Below are positions 52,456-60,949 of a stretch of DNA of 64,000 bases, piece after piece. The translations under genes were made by a program, and so were the position numbers. The notes beneath the pieces were generated by a model that made no database searches, had not been told where the DNA came from, and saw nothing but the letters and a program-made list of their open reading frames with translations. This DNA is from Bifidobacterium parmae (GTDB lineage: Bacteria; Actinomycetota; Actinomycetes; Actinomycetales; Bifidobacteriaceae), in the NCBI RefSeq assembly GCF_002860365.1, contig NZ_NMWT01000001.1, positions 1 through 64,000 on the forward strand, written 5' to 3'. Each line of letters starts with the position of its first letter. Positions within the stretch are counted from its first letter, which is position 1.

Positions 52456-53196
52456 ATGTCTTACAAACTGGTACTGCTCCGTCACGGACAGAGCGCATGG
52501 AACAAAACCAATCAGTTCACCGGCTGGGTCGACGTCCCGCTGACCGAGCAGGGTGAAGCCGAAGCCAAGCGTGGCGGCGAGCTGCTCAAGGAGAAGAACG
52601 TCCTCCCGGACATCGTGTTCACCTCCCTGCTGCGTCGCGCCATCAACACCGCCAACATCGCGCTGGACGCCGCGGACCGCCTGTGGATCCCAGTCGAGCG
52701 CAACTGGCGTCTCAACGAGCGTCACTACGGCGCTCTGCAGGGCAAGAACAAGACGGAGATCCGTCAGGAGTATGGCGACGAGAAGTTCATGCTGTGGCGC
52801 CGCTCCTACGCGACCCCGCCGCCCGAGATCGACCCGAACGACGAGTACGCGCAGAACCACGACCCGCGCTACACCGGCGATCCGGTTCCGGAAGCCGAGT
52901 GCCTGGCCGATGTCGTCAAGCGCGTCGAGCCGTACTTCAAGTCCGCCATCGAGCCCGAGCTCAAGGCCGGCAAGACCGTCCTGATCGCCGCCCACGGCAA
53001 CTCGCTGCGTGCCATCGTCAAGATGCTCGACAACCTGTCCGAGGAGGAGATCGCCAAGGTCAACATCCCGACCGCCATCCCGCTGCTGTACGAGCTGGAC
53101 GAGGACTTCAAGCCGATCAAGCCGCGTGGCGAGTACCTGGACCCGGAGGCCGCCGCCGCCGGTGCCGCCGCCGTCGCCGCCCAGGGCCAGAAGTGA
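52456..53196 (+). CDS. gpmA: 2,3-bisphosphoglycerate-dependent phosphoglycerate mutase
   Basis: This 246-residue glycolytic enzyme interconverts 3- and 2-phosphoglycerate. The phosphohistidine motif is [10 protein letters not shown] near the start; other landmarks are [14 protein letters not shown], the RRSY region and the second catalytic His in AAHGNSLRA. It ends with an Ala-rich tail. TAGACT ends 6 nt before the ATG, again without a ribosome binding site. A strong terminator follows. Confidence 0.97.
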   Translation: MSYKLVLLRHGQSAWNKTNQFTGWVDVPLTEQGEAEAKRGGELLKEKNVLPDIVFTSLLRRAINTANIALDAADRLWIPVERNWRLNERHYGALQGKNKTEIRQEYGDEKFMLWRRSYATPPPEIDPNDEYAQNHDPRYTGDPVPEAECLADVVKRVEPYFKSAIEPELKAGKTVLIAAHGNSLRAIVKMLDNLSEEEIAKVNIPTAIPLLYELDEDFKPIKPRGEYLDPEAAAAGAAAVAAQGQK

Positions 53197-53231
53197 GCCC
53201 CACGATTCATCACTGAATCACGGTAACCGAA

Positions 53232-53262
53232 GGGGGGACGCTCCACGAAGGAGCGTCCCCCT
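53232..53262 (+). terminator. Terminator after gpmA
   Basis: GGGGGACGCTCC and GGAGCGTCCCCC flank a short ACGAA loop, followed by TTATT, 36 nt past the gpmA stop. Confidence 0.88.
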
Positions 53263-53294
53263 TATTGTTGCCCTGCGGCAGGGCAATGGTTGTT

Positions 53295-53399
53295 GCCCCC
53301 GCTGGCGGGGGCTCCCGGCGAAGCCGGGTGGGGGTGGTCGCCGGCCGGCGAGACCACCCTCAGTCTCACTGCGTTCGACAGCTCCCGCCAGCGGGAGCG
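53295..53399. repeat. Dispersed palindromic element
   Basis: The ends are GCCCCCGCTGGCGGGGGC and GCTCCCGCCAGCGGGAGC. An inner hairpin CCCGGCGAAGCCGGG and a central pair GGGTGGTC / GACCACCC complete the cloverleaf-like layout. It lies in the 431-base gap between gpmA and phoU. Confidence 0.85.
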
Positions 53400-53515
53400 G
53401 AAATACGTCATGCATGTGTGTGCGTGTCCGTTACGGGAGCGGGATGTCGTCATGCATGTGCGTGCTTGACCGTTGCGTCGGCGGGAGCGGGATACCGTCA
53501 TACGCGCATGTCCTG
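53393..53515. repeat. Degenerate tandem copies of the element end
   Basis: GGGAGCGG occurs at 53393, 53435 and 53483, each followed within a few bases by CGTCAT and then GCATGT. The periods are 42 and 48 bp. The last 110 bases before phoU show nothing recognisable beyond a likely terminator region. Confidence 0.6.
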
Positions 53516-53627
53516 TGCCGCAATCCGCATATAACAAAACGACGCAAGACCAGTCAAGGCCATTGCGCCGTTTCGGGCCCTCCCTGGGGAGGAAATTCGT
53601 CATCCGTCCAGACAGCCGGACGGAACC

Positions 53628-54308
53628 TTACTCGATCGAGCCTTCCTCGTCACGGCTCGGCTCCTTCGACGGATCGAAGCCGGAGACGATGAACACGACG
53701 CGACGCGCGGCCGAGACCGCGTGGTCGCCGAGGCGCTCGAGGAAGCGGCCGAGCAGCACGACGTCGATGAGCTGCTGACGGCTGATCTCCTCGCTTTCGT
53801 CAAGCGCGAACTCGAAGGTTTTGTGGTGCAGAGCGTCGAGCTTGTCGTCGTTGGCGATGATGCGCTCGGCGGTCTTGGCGTCGCGGTCGGCGAGCATGCT
53901 CACCACGTCGTCGGACGTCTCGTCCAGGAAGTCCTGCATCTGCTGGAACGTCTCCTTCGCGCCCTCAGGCAGCGCGGAGGCGGGGTAGGCGCGGCGCGCG
54001 GTCTCCGCCACGTGCTTGGCGAGATCGCCCATACGCTCGAACGTGGTGGCCAGACGCATCGTGGAGACCACGACGCGCAGGTCGGTGGCGACCGGGTTCT
54101 GCTTGGCGAGCAGCTTCACGCACTGGTCGACGACGCTCTCCTCAAGGGCGTCCAGCTCGATGTCGCCATCGATCACGGTCTGGGCGGCCTCCACGTCCTG
54201 CTTGAGCAGGGCGTCGCCGGCGCCGCGGATGGACTTACGCACACCCTGCGCCATACGGTCAAGGTCGTCGGCCACGGCCTTGAGCTCTTCGTTAAAGATA
54301 ACGCGCAT
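53628..54308 (-). CDS. phoU: Phosphate transport regulator PhoU
   Basis: PhoU, 226 residues, is a cytoplasmic protein of two three-helix bundles that links the Pst phosphate transporter to the phosphate two-component kinase. Both metal-binding signatures are present: ERMGDLAKHVAETARR (about 92-107) and ERLGDHAVSAARR (about 195-207). It diverges from the SenX3-type kinase gene at 54534. No pst genes are in the window. ATG 54308 follows AAAGATGAAAGGC. A 53628 stop sits close to the tandem repeats. Confidence 0.95.
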   Translation of the reverse strand: MRVIFNEELKAVADDLDRMAQGVRKSIRGAGDALLKQDVEAAQTVIDGDIELDALEESVVDQCVKLLAKQNPVATDLRVVVSTMRLATTFERMGDLAKHVAETARRAYPASALPEGAKETFQQMQDFLDETSDDVVSMLADRDAKTAERIIANDDKLDALHHKTFEFALDESEEISRQQLIDVVLLGRFLERLGDHAVSAARRVVFIVSGFDPSKEPSRDEEGSIE

Positions 54309-54533
54309 TGTCTTCAGCCTTTCATCTTTCTTCGGCCATGGACGGGCGACGGTCATGCGCAGCCCGCACCTCACGGCAACCTCTCCCATTTTATGCGAGT
54401 ACCGGCGCTTTCGCGACAACGTAGCGCAATCGCCATCTGTTGTTGGTTGCACGTTCACTGCTACGTTCACCAAGTATTCAACTACACGGCATGTCGCCGC
54501 ATCCGACACGCCCGGTGTGGGAGAATGGAACGC

Positions 54534-55838
54534 ATGTATGATTCCCCGCTGCCGTCGATCCTCGTGTCGTCGGTCTTCGGCGTGATGGGTCTCGCCATCG
54601 CGCTCGCCGTCCTGCTGTTCATCATCGATCATGTCGAACCGATCGTGGAGCGTCTGCTCGGGGGAGCGTCGTTCACCGAATGGCTCGGCAATCTCATCGG
54701 ACGCAAGACGCGCGGGCTGCGGCGGCGCCGCGACGACGGCGACGGCGACGCCGGCCTCGACGCGTCGACGGAATCGCTGCTGTCGATCCTGCCGAGCGCG
54801 TCGCTGATCGTCGACCGCGACGGCGACGTGGTGCGCGCGAACCCGCAGTCGTACCGTCTCGGCATCGTCCAGGACGACAGCATCGTCAACGAGAAGGTGG
54901 TGGAGGCGGTGCGCGAGGTGTTCGCCACCGGCGGCAGGCGGCGTTTCGATTTGGAGACGGAGACGCCGGAACGGTTCGTCACGGCGTCCGACGGCGACAC
55001 GCAGTCCGGTGCGGGCGTCGCGCCGGGCGCACGGCCCGGCGTGCGACGCCCGAACTGGCTGAAGGTGACGGTCGGGCGCGTGGACGAGCGCCACGTCGTC
55101 GTCCTCATCGACGACGTGAGCGAGACGGTGCGGTTCGCGCAGATCCGCGACTCGTTCATCATCAACGTGTCCGAGCAGCTGCTGGGGCCGACCGAGGCGC
55201 TGGGGCGTCTCGCCGACGATCTGGAGGCCGGCGGCGGGGACGGGAACGGTCCCGACCGCGTGCGCATCGAGGCGGACGCGCGTGAGGTGCGCACGACCAG
55301 CAACCATCTCAACCACATGGTCTCCGACCTGCTGCTGCTCATCAAGGCGCAGGAGCCGATCGTGCCGTCCGCCGCGAACCGTCTCGACGTGATGGACGAG
55401 GTGCGTGCGGTGAAGGCGTCGCTCGCGCAGAAGAGCGCCGATTTCGGCGTCGACGTGAACGTGGAGGGCGACGATTCGCTCGTCGTCAACGGCGATTCCG
55501 GGCAGATCCGCACGGCCCTGGCAAAGCTCGTCGAGAACGCGATCGAGTATTCGCCGCGCGGCGGGTATGTGGGCGTGTCCGTGGAGGCGGACGAGATGCG
55601 CCGCCACGCGGTGATCCGCGTGATCGACCAGGGCAAGGGCATTCCGAAGCGCGAGCAGTCGCGCATCTTCGAACGGTTCTACCGCGGCGCCGACCAGAGC
55701 GCGCGCACCGCGGACGGCGTGGGATTGGGATTGTCGATCGTCAAGCATGTGGCGCTCACCCACCACGGCACCGTCGCCGTATGGTCCGCGCCCGGCCAGG
55801 GCAGCACGTTCACCCTCACCCTGCCCATCGCCCGCTGA
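54534..55838 (+). CDS. SenX3/PhoR-type sensor kinase lacking the phosphoacceptor histidine
   Basis: The 434 residues have one membrane helix (about 8-32), a PAS-like region (about 80-200), a dimerisation helix and an HATPase domain (about 300-434: LVENAIEYSPRG; VIDQGKGIP; GVGLGLSIVKH). The family H-box reads N-V-S-H-E-L-[KR]-T-P; here FIINVSEQLLGPTEAL puts E214 at the His. The ATP lid and G boxes are intact. No response regulator gene is adjacent. The gene faces phoU. GAGAAT ends 7 nt before ATG 54534. Either phosphorylation uses another residue or the protein is a binding-only regulator. Confidence 0.85.
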   Translation: MYDSPLPSILVSSVFGVMGLAIALAVLLFIIDHVEPIVERLLGGASFTEWLGNLIGRKTRGLRRRRDDGDGDAGLDASTESLLSILPSASLIVDRDGDVVRANPQSYRLGIVQDDSIVNEKVVEAVREVFATGGRRRFDLETETPERFVTASDGDTQSGAGVAPGARPGVRRPNWLKVTVGRVDERHVVVLIDDVSETVRFAQIRDSFIINVSEQLLGPTEALGRLADDLEAGGGDGNGPDRVRIEADAREVRTTSNHLNHMVSDLLLLIKAQEPIVPSAANRLDVMDEVRAVKASLAQKSADFGVDVNVEGDDSLVVNGDSGQIRTALAKLVENAIEYSPRGGYVGVSVEADEMRRHAVIRVIDQGKGIPKREQSRIFERFYRGADQSARTADGVGLGLSIVKHVALTHHGTVAVWSAPGQGSTFTLTLPIAR

Positions 55839-55874
55839 ATGAGGCCATGCGATCGCGCATGACGTTTTGTCAAG

Positions 55875-55982
55875 GCCCCCGCCGGCGGGGGCTCCCGGCG
55901 AAAGCCGGGTGGGGGTGGTCGCTGCGCGGCGGGAAACCACCCTCAGTCTCGCTTCGCGAGCCAGCCCCCGCCAGCGGGAGCG
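55875..55982. repeat. Dispersed palindromic element
   Basis: GCCCCCGCCGGCGGGGGC and GCCCCCGCCAGCGGGAGC form the ends; GGGTGGTC and the AAACCACCC pair in the centre. It fills the gap between the sensor kinase stop and the convergent DUF2530-like gene and may terminate both. Confidence 0.85.
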
Positions 55983-55988
55983 GAAGGA

Positions 55989-56249
55989 CTACTGGCCGAG
56001 ACGCCGGTAGTCCCAGCGGTCGAAATGCTCCCAGATGAGCATGAGCACGCCGACGACCACGCCCGCCGCGCAGACGATCAGCGGCGTGGCGACGTCGAAT
56101 CCGAGCGCGTCGAGGATGAAGCACACGATTAGCGCCACGCACCACAGGCCGGTGCCGATGAGGAACACGGTGCGCAGGTCCACGCGCACCGGTTTGGGCG
56201 CCGGCCTGCGCACCGCGGGGTCGAGTATCGGGGCGAATCGCAATTTCAC
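55989..56249 (-). CDS. Small two-helix membrane protein, DUF2530-like
   Basis: The 86 residues hold a basic N-terminus with PAVRRPAPKPVRVDLRTV and two membrane helices (VFLIGTGLWCVALIVCFIL; LIVCAAGVVVGVLMLIW) and end WDYRRLGQ. Length and pattern fit the actinobacterial DUF2530 family, of unknown function. The start is GTG 56249, for which TAAGGT ends 7 nt upstream and no ribosome binding site is visible. It follows serC on the minus strand with a 53-nt... gap in the opposite order, that is, serC lies upstream of nothing on this strand before it; the two are separate units. Confidence 0.7.
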   Translation of the reverse strand: MKLRFAPILDPAVRRPAPKPVRVDLRTVFLIGTGLWCVALIVCFILDALGFDVATPLIVCAAGVVVGVLMLIWEHFDRWDYRRLGQ

Positions 56250-56302
56250 AGCGACCACCTTACCGCATGCCCGCCGCACATGCCATGCGTCAGAGGGGCT
56301 CG

Positions 56303-57445
56303 TCACAGGCGTGCGACGACGTAGTCGATGCACGCGGTGAGCGCGGCGACGTCCGACGGTTCGACGGACGGGAACACGCCGACGCGCAGCTGGTTGCGGC
56401 CGAGCTTGCGGTATCCGGACGTGTCGACGATGCCGTTCTCGCGCAGCGCGGCCACGACCTCGGAGGCGGGGACCGCGTCGTCCAGGTCGATGGTGACGAC
56501 CGCGTGGGAGCGCGCGCCCTCGTCGGCGACGAACGGCTTCGCGTAGTCGGAGCGCTCCGCCCACGAGTAGAGGATGGACGCGGATTTGGCGCAACGGGCG
56601 GTCGCCCAGTCCATGCCGCCGTTGTCGTTGAGCCAGCGCACCTGGTTCTCCATCATGATGAGCGTGGCCACGGCGGGCGTGTTGAGCGTCTGGTCCTTGC
56701 GCGAGTTGTCCAGCGCCTTCGTGAGCGACAGGAACGGCGGCACCCAGCGGCTCGCGCCGGGCAGTCCCGCGTTCGCCTCGACGCGCGCGGCGCGTTCGAC
56801 GGCGGCGGGGGAGAGGACCGCGACCCACAGGCCGCCGTCCGAGCCGAACGCCTTCTGCGGGGAGAAGTAGTAGGCATCGGTCTGGCTTACGTCGACCGGC
56901 AGCGCGCCGGCGGCGGACGTGCCGTCGACGAGCGTGATTGCGCCTTGTTCGACGCTTCCCTCGACGCGGCGCACCGGGGCGGCGACGCCGGTGGAGGTCT
57001 CGTTGTGCGCCCAGCAGTAGGCGTCCACGTCCTCGGTGAACTCCGGCAGACGGTACGTGCCGGGTTCTCCCTTGTAGACGGCCGGATCCTCGAGGAACGG
57101 GGCCGCGGCGGCGGAGGCCGCGAACTTCGCGCTGAACGAACCGTAGGCGCCGTATGCGGCGCGGCGGGTGATGAGCGAGGCGCAGGCGATCTCCCAGAAG
57201 CAGCTGGCGCCGCCGTTGCCGAGCGCGATCTCGTAGCCGTCCGGCACGTGGAAGAAGGATTCGAGGCCTTCGCGAATCGAGCCGACGAGCTGGCGCACCG
57301 GGGTCTGGCGGTGGGATGTGCCCAGCAGCGTGGTGGCGCCGGCGTCGAGCGCGGCGACCTGTTCGGGGCGGATCTTGCTGGGCCCGGAGCCGAATCGGCC
57401 GTCCTCGGGCAGCATGTCGGAGGGGATGTTCACTGAATTGGCCAT
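56303..57445 (-). CDS. serC: Phosphoserine aminotransferase
   Basis: This is a 380-residue PLP enzyme of serine synthesis that converts 3-phosphohydroxypyruvate to phosphoserine. Landmarks are FGSGPSKIRPEQ at the start, GNGGASCFWEIA for cofactor phosphate, HNETSTGV, VDGTSAAGALPVDVSQTDAY, and the Schiff-base Lys in YFSPQKAFGSDGG. The actinobacterial long form matches. TAGGGT ends 7 nt before ATG 57445 without a ribosome binding site, indicating a leaderless message. Its start faces the cell-wall hydrolase gene across a 322-base intergenic region with a 22-bp operator. Confidence 0.95.
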   Translation of the reverse strand: MANSVNIPSDMLPEDGRFGSGPSKIRPEQVAALDAGATTLLGTSHRQTPVRQLVGSIREGLESFFHVPDGYEIALGNGGASCFWEIACASLITRRAAYGAYGSFSAKFAASAAAAPFLEDPAVYKGEPGTYRLPEFTEDVDAYCWAHNETSTGVAAPVRRVEGSVEQGAITLVDGTSAAGALPVDVSQTDAYYFSPQKAFGSDGGLWVAVLSPAAVERAARVEANAGLPGASRWVPPFLSLTKALDNSRKDQTLNTPAVATLIMMENQVRWLNDNGGMDWATARCAKSASILYSWAERSDYAKPFVADEGARSHAVVTIDLDDAVPASEVVAALRENGIVDTSGYRKLGRNQLRVGVFPSVEPSDVAALTACIDYVVARL

Positions 57446-57623
57446 GCGCACCACCCTAGCCAATCGCGCGGCCGGGTGGCCGGGGTCTCCATATATCGGC
57501 CGCTGGTGACCGCATCGCGGATACGGCGTCGGATCGCATGGAGGATCGCGTGGATGGCCGCATGGACGGCCGTATGGTGAACGCGTGGTGGCCGGCATGT
57601 GATGGCGTCGTGCATGCGTCATG

Positions 57624-57658
57624 CCGGTGTCGAACCGGTGTCGAACCGGTTCGACACC
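57624..57658. promoter_or_regulatory. Perfect 22-bp palindrome plus a half site upstream of the CHAP gene
   Basis: GGTGTCGAACC and GGTTCGACACC are contiguous (57637-57658), a perfect palindrome. A direct half-site copy CCGGTGTCGAACCGG precedes it at 57624. ACCCCTAGGGG follows at once. The site is about 110 nt before the CHAP-domain gene and 180 nt from serC, in a gap that otherwise shows only short direct repeats of ATGG-type sequence. It is the best repressor-site candidate in the window. Confidence 0.65.
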
Positions 57659-57767
57659 CCTAGGGGGTTTGCCTGAGGGAGGGGGTCGTTGTAGGGTGGC
57701 GAATTGTGACGGTGAAGGGTGCCGTCTGCAGAGGTACCCTCCCAACCCACCAAGGAGCTGATACTGT

Positions 57768-58784
57768 ATGAGGCATGCTGCACACAAGGCGGCCGGAAAC
57801 ACCGCCAAGGGCAACGGATCGAACAGCCTGCTGGGACTGTTCTCCGGATCCCGCGGCACCCACACGCGTGGCAACGTGATCGCCATGCAGATGGCGGGGA
57901 ACAACGGCGCCGTGCTCGGTCTCGACGAGGCGGTGGCCAGCAAGCTCAACGAACTCGCGCCGATGTCGCGCCGCGCCATCCGCGAGGCGGCCCGTGCGGC
58001 CGAGCGTCGTAACTTCATCGTCGGATCCGCGTCCCTCGCGGCTCTGGCGGGCACCGCGGCGACCGCGGTGGCCTTCGCCAGCCCGTCCGACGACGGCGTC
58101 TCCTTCACCACTGCCGACGCGGCCACGACGACCACGCAGATCCAGGCCGTCAAGGGCGCCGCGTCCCGTTCCGACGTGCGCACCCCGCTGACCGGCACCA
58201 CGGACGACACCGCGTCCAGCACCGTGGCGGGCGATTCCACGCAGCAGCAGTCCGACGCGGACGTGCAGACCCAGCAGACCTCGAACGAGGGCTCCTGGTC
58301 GCTCGGCGACGCCGACACCGCGATCGACTCCAAGCAGATGTCCAAGTCCCTCGCCAACAACGAGAACGTCGCCAAGCTCATGGACCAGGACGGCAGCCTC
58401 CTGCCGGCCGGCTTCAACCCGAACCACGCCACCGGCGACATCGGCAACGCCTACGAGTTCAGCCAGTGCACCTGGTGGGTGTACGTGCGCCGCCACGAGC
58501 TCGGCCTTCCGGTCGGCTCGCACATGGGCAACGGCAACATGTGGGCCAACTCCGCGCGCGCCCTCGGCTACTGGGTCGACAACACCCCGCGCCACGTGGG
58601 CGACATCATGGTCTTCCGCGCCGGCCAGGAAGGCACCGACTCGACCTACGGCCACGTCGCCATCGTCGAGAAGATCAACGCCGACGGCTCCATCGTCACC
58701 TCCGAGTGCGGCTCCGTGATGAACGGCAAGACCTACTCGAAGACCTACACGAACGTCTCCGACTTCGAATACATCCACTACTGA
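57768..58784 (+). CDS. CHAP-domain cell-wall amidase/endopeptidase
   Basis: This 338-residue exported hydrolase acts on peptidoglycan peptides. The CHAP domain is at about 222-338 with catalytic C234 in FSQCTWWVYVRR and H296 in YGHVAIVEKI. A membrane/signal segment sits unusually late (about 83-104) after an 80-residue polar stretch and is preceded by ERRNFIVGS, a twin-arginine-like pattern. A Thr/Ser/Gln spacer follows. AAGGAGCTGATACTGT precedes ATG 57768. It is followed by an NlpC/P60 hydrolase gene, so the pair probably serves cell separation. Confidence 0.9.
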   Translation: MRHAAHKAAGNTAKGNGSNSLLGLFSGSRGTHTRGNVIAMQMAGNNGAVLGLDEAVASKLNELAPMSRRAIREAARAAERRNFIVGSASLAALAGTAATAVAFASPSDDGVSFTTADAATTTTQIQAVKGAASRSDVRTPLTGTTDDTASSTVAGDSTQQQSDADVQTQQTSNEGSWSLGDADTAIDSKQMSKSLANNENVAKLMDQDGSLLPAGFNPNHATGDIGNAYEFSQCTWWVYVRRHELGLPVGSHMGNGNMWANSARALGYWVDNTPRHVGDIMVFRAGQEGTDSTYGHVAIVEKINADGSIVTSECGSVMNGKTYSKTYTNVSDFEYIHY

Positions 58785-58795
58785 TTCGTGTTCCC

Positions 58796-58827
58796 GCTCA
58801 CATCCGCCATTTGCGGCGGATTGTGAG
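58796..58827. terminator. Hairpin after the CHAP gene
   Basis: GCTCACATCCGCC and GGCGGATTGTGAG form an imperfect 13-bp stem with a 6-nt loop, 11 nt past the stop codon. No T-run follows. Confidence 0.6.
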
Positions 58828-58923
58828 ATATCCGTCATTCACCGGCGTGTCGCCCTTGATTTCCCTCAGGGCCATGGACAATCCATATCCCGGGGCCACC
58901 CCGGGTGCTACCGTAAGGTTCCG

Positions 58924-59670
58924 ATGAAGAATTTGAAGCAAACCGTAATCGCATTCACCGCGGCCATCGCCGCCTGCGCGACGTTCATCGCCGTCGCGCC
59001 GGCCGCCACCGCCGCCGACCAGAACTCCGCCGTGGTCTCCTCCGAGCGTTCGTTCCCGAAGACCACGACCGCCCGCAAGAACCTCCTCAAGGAGTCCACC
59101 TCCACCGACGTGGAGTCCGACTCCAACTGGGGCGGCATCGAGTCCCTGAACGTGCCGCAGACCAAGTCGCAGGCCGAGAAGGACGCCGAGGCCAAGGCCC
59201 AGCAGGAGGCCGCCGAGAAGGCCGCTGAGAAGGCCGCCCAGGCCCAGACCCAGGCCGCCAGCCGTTCCGCGACCCGCGAGTCCTTCGACACGTCCAACCT
59301 GCCGGCCGCCACCGGCAACGCGGCGGGCATCGTGGCGCTCGGCCTCGCCATCGCCGCCGACGACCGCTATGTCTACGGCGGCTGCAACCCGCCGTACAAC
59401 ATGGACTGCTCCTGCTTCGTCCAGTACGTCTTCGGTCAGAACGGCATCTCCCTGCCCCGCACCTCCGGCGCGCAGGCCACCGTCGGCGTCGCCGTCCCGA
59501 GCCTCGCCGAGGCGCAGCCGGGCGACATCATCGCCAACGCGAACCACGCCGCCATCTACATCGGCAACGGCATGGTCGTGGACGCCGAGAACTACGGCTA
59601 CGGCATCCGCACCAACCCGGTCAGCTGGTCCTTCGGCGGTTCCAGCTACTCCATCCGTCGCGTCGGCTGA
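58924..59670 (+). CDS. NlpC/P60 cell-wall hydrolase
   Basis: This is a 248-residue secreted cysteine peptidase. A signal peptide (1-31, ATAA) is followed by a helical Ala/Glu/Lys stretch (about 80-115, likely coiled coil) and an NlpC/P60 domain (about 133-248). Catalytic Cys is C162 in NMDCSCFVQYVF; the family usually has DCSG, so C164 replaces Gly. His208 is in ANANHAAIYIGNG. It cleaves gamma-D-glutamyl bonds in the stem peptide in family members. AAGGTTCCG precedes the ATG. It ends at a strong terminator. Confidence 0.93.
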   Translation: MKNLKQTVIAFTAAIAACATFIAVAPAATAADQNSAVVSSERSFPKTTTARKNLLKESTSTDVESDSNWGGIESLNVPQTKSQAEKDAEAKAQQEAAEKAAEKAAQAQTQAASRSATRESFDTSNLPAATGNAAGIVALGLAIAADDRYVYGGCNPPYNMDCSCFVQYVFGQNGISLPRTSGAQATVGVAVPSLAEAQPGDIIANANHAAIYIGNGMVVDAENYGYGIRTNPVSWSFGGSSYSIRRVG

Positions 59671-59697
59671 TTCCGGCTCACGCTTCATTTCTTGACG

Positions 59698-59729
59698 AAA
59701 CGCGTCTCCCCGCCGGGGAGGCGCGTTTT
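59698..59729 (+). terminator. Terminator after the NlpC/P60 gene
   Basis: AAACGCGTCTCCCC and GGGGAGGCGCGTTT form a near-perfect stem followed by T, 27 nt past the stop codon. Confidence 0.88.
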
Positions 59730-59889
59730 GCGTTCTACGGGGAAACGGGGGAGAAACGCGTTGCGACACGAGTGAAGTATTTCACGCGGATGACACGCGA
59801 TAACCGCCCGCGACGGGGTATTGTGGGATGCACAGGGGGCGATGTCGCCAACGGCATGACGGCATCGCGTATAACTCAAGGAGGTCGTC

Positions 59890-60918
59890 ATGATCAACGA
59901 CAAGGCCATACTCGTCGGCGTTGACGGGTCGAATGCCAGCTACAAGGCCGCCTGGTGGGCGGCGAACTACGCCAAGCATGCGGGACTCACGCTGCAGATC
60001 GTCTGCGCGTACTCCCTGCCCAGCTACGCGGCCGTCAGCTTCGACGCCACGTACACCGCGATGGGCGACGACAACGCGGCCCACTCCGACGCGCAGGAGA
60101 TCCTGTCCAAGGCGAAGGCCATCGCCGACGAGCAGGGCGTCCAGGCGGCCACGCTGATCGTGACCGGCGACCCGGCGTCCGTGTTCGTCGAACTGTCGCG
60201 CAACTACAACCTCATCGTCATCGGCAACCGCGGCAAGGGCGGACTCGCGGAGCGTCTGCTCGGCACCACATCCTCGTCGCTGCCCGCCTACGCGTACTGC
60301 CCGATCGTCGTCGTGCCCTACACCGACGACGACGGCAACCTCATGCACCTCAACAACACGATCACCAAGGTGGCGGTCGGCTCCGACGAGTCCAAGTGGG
60401 GCTTGAAGGCCCTCGACATCGCCGCCTCCTTCGCGCACGCGTGGGGCGCCGAGCTCGACGTCATCTCCGCCGCGCCGCAGGGCAAGGGTGCCGACGACGA
60501 GGTGTACGCCTCCTTCATGGACGATCTGGAGACGCGCGTCAAGCCGCTCGAGGAGCAGTATCCGGATCTGAAGATCGAGAAGCGCATCGTGCCCGGCTCC
60601 GCCGTCGATGCGCTCACCAAGGCCAGCTACGACCATGACGTCGTCGTCGTGGGTTCGCGCGGCCGCGGCGGCTTCACCGGCCTGCTGCTCGGCTCCACCA
60701 GCCAGGGGCTGCTGCAGCACTCGGTCGGCCCGGTCTACGTCGTGCCGCGCAAGTACGTGGAGGCGGCGGAGAGCCGTCTCGACACCGTGCCGAGCTCGCC
60801 GGCCGAGGTCAAGCCGAAGCCGCTCGAAGACATCAGCGGCGTCAAGGAGGTCCCGGTCGAGCCTGCCGAGCCCGAGGTCGTCCAGCAGATCGAAAAGACC
60901 ATCGACCCCGAACACTGA
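59890..60918 (+). CDS. Tandem universal stress protein
   Basis: This is a 342-residue cytoplasmic protein with two UspA domains (about 5-145 and 155-295). Each has an ATP-binding loop: IGNRGKGGLAERLLGTTSSS and VGSRGRGGFTGLLLGSTS. A Pro/Glu/Val-rich tail of about 45 residues follows. Such proteins bind nucleotides and aid survival in stress. A strong ribosome binding site (CAAGGAGGTCGTC) precedes the ATG. It is a single gene. Confidence 0.93.
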   Translation: MINDKAILVGVDGSNASYKAAWWAANYAKHAGLTLQIVCAYSLPSYAAVSFDATYTAMGDDNAAHSDAQEILSKAKAIADEQGVQAATLIVTGDPASVFVELSRNYNLIVIGNRGKGGLAERLLGTTSSSLPAYAYCPIVVVPYTDDDGNLMHLNNTITKVAVGSDESKWGLKALDIAASFAHAWGAELDVISAAPQGKGADDEVYASFMDDLETRVKPLEEQYPDLKIEKRIVPGSAVDALTKASYDHDVVVVGSRGRGGFTGLLLGSTSQGLLQHSVGPVYVVPRKYVEAAESRLDTVPSSPAEVKPKPLEDISGVKEVPVEPAEPEVVQQIEKTIDPEH

Positions 60919-60949
60919 AAGGCCATGCGCGCCGCGCATGACCATATAT

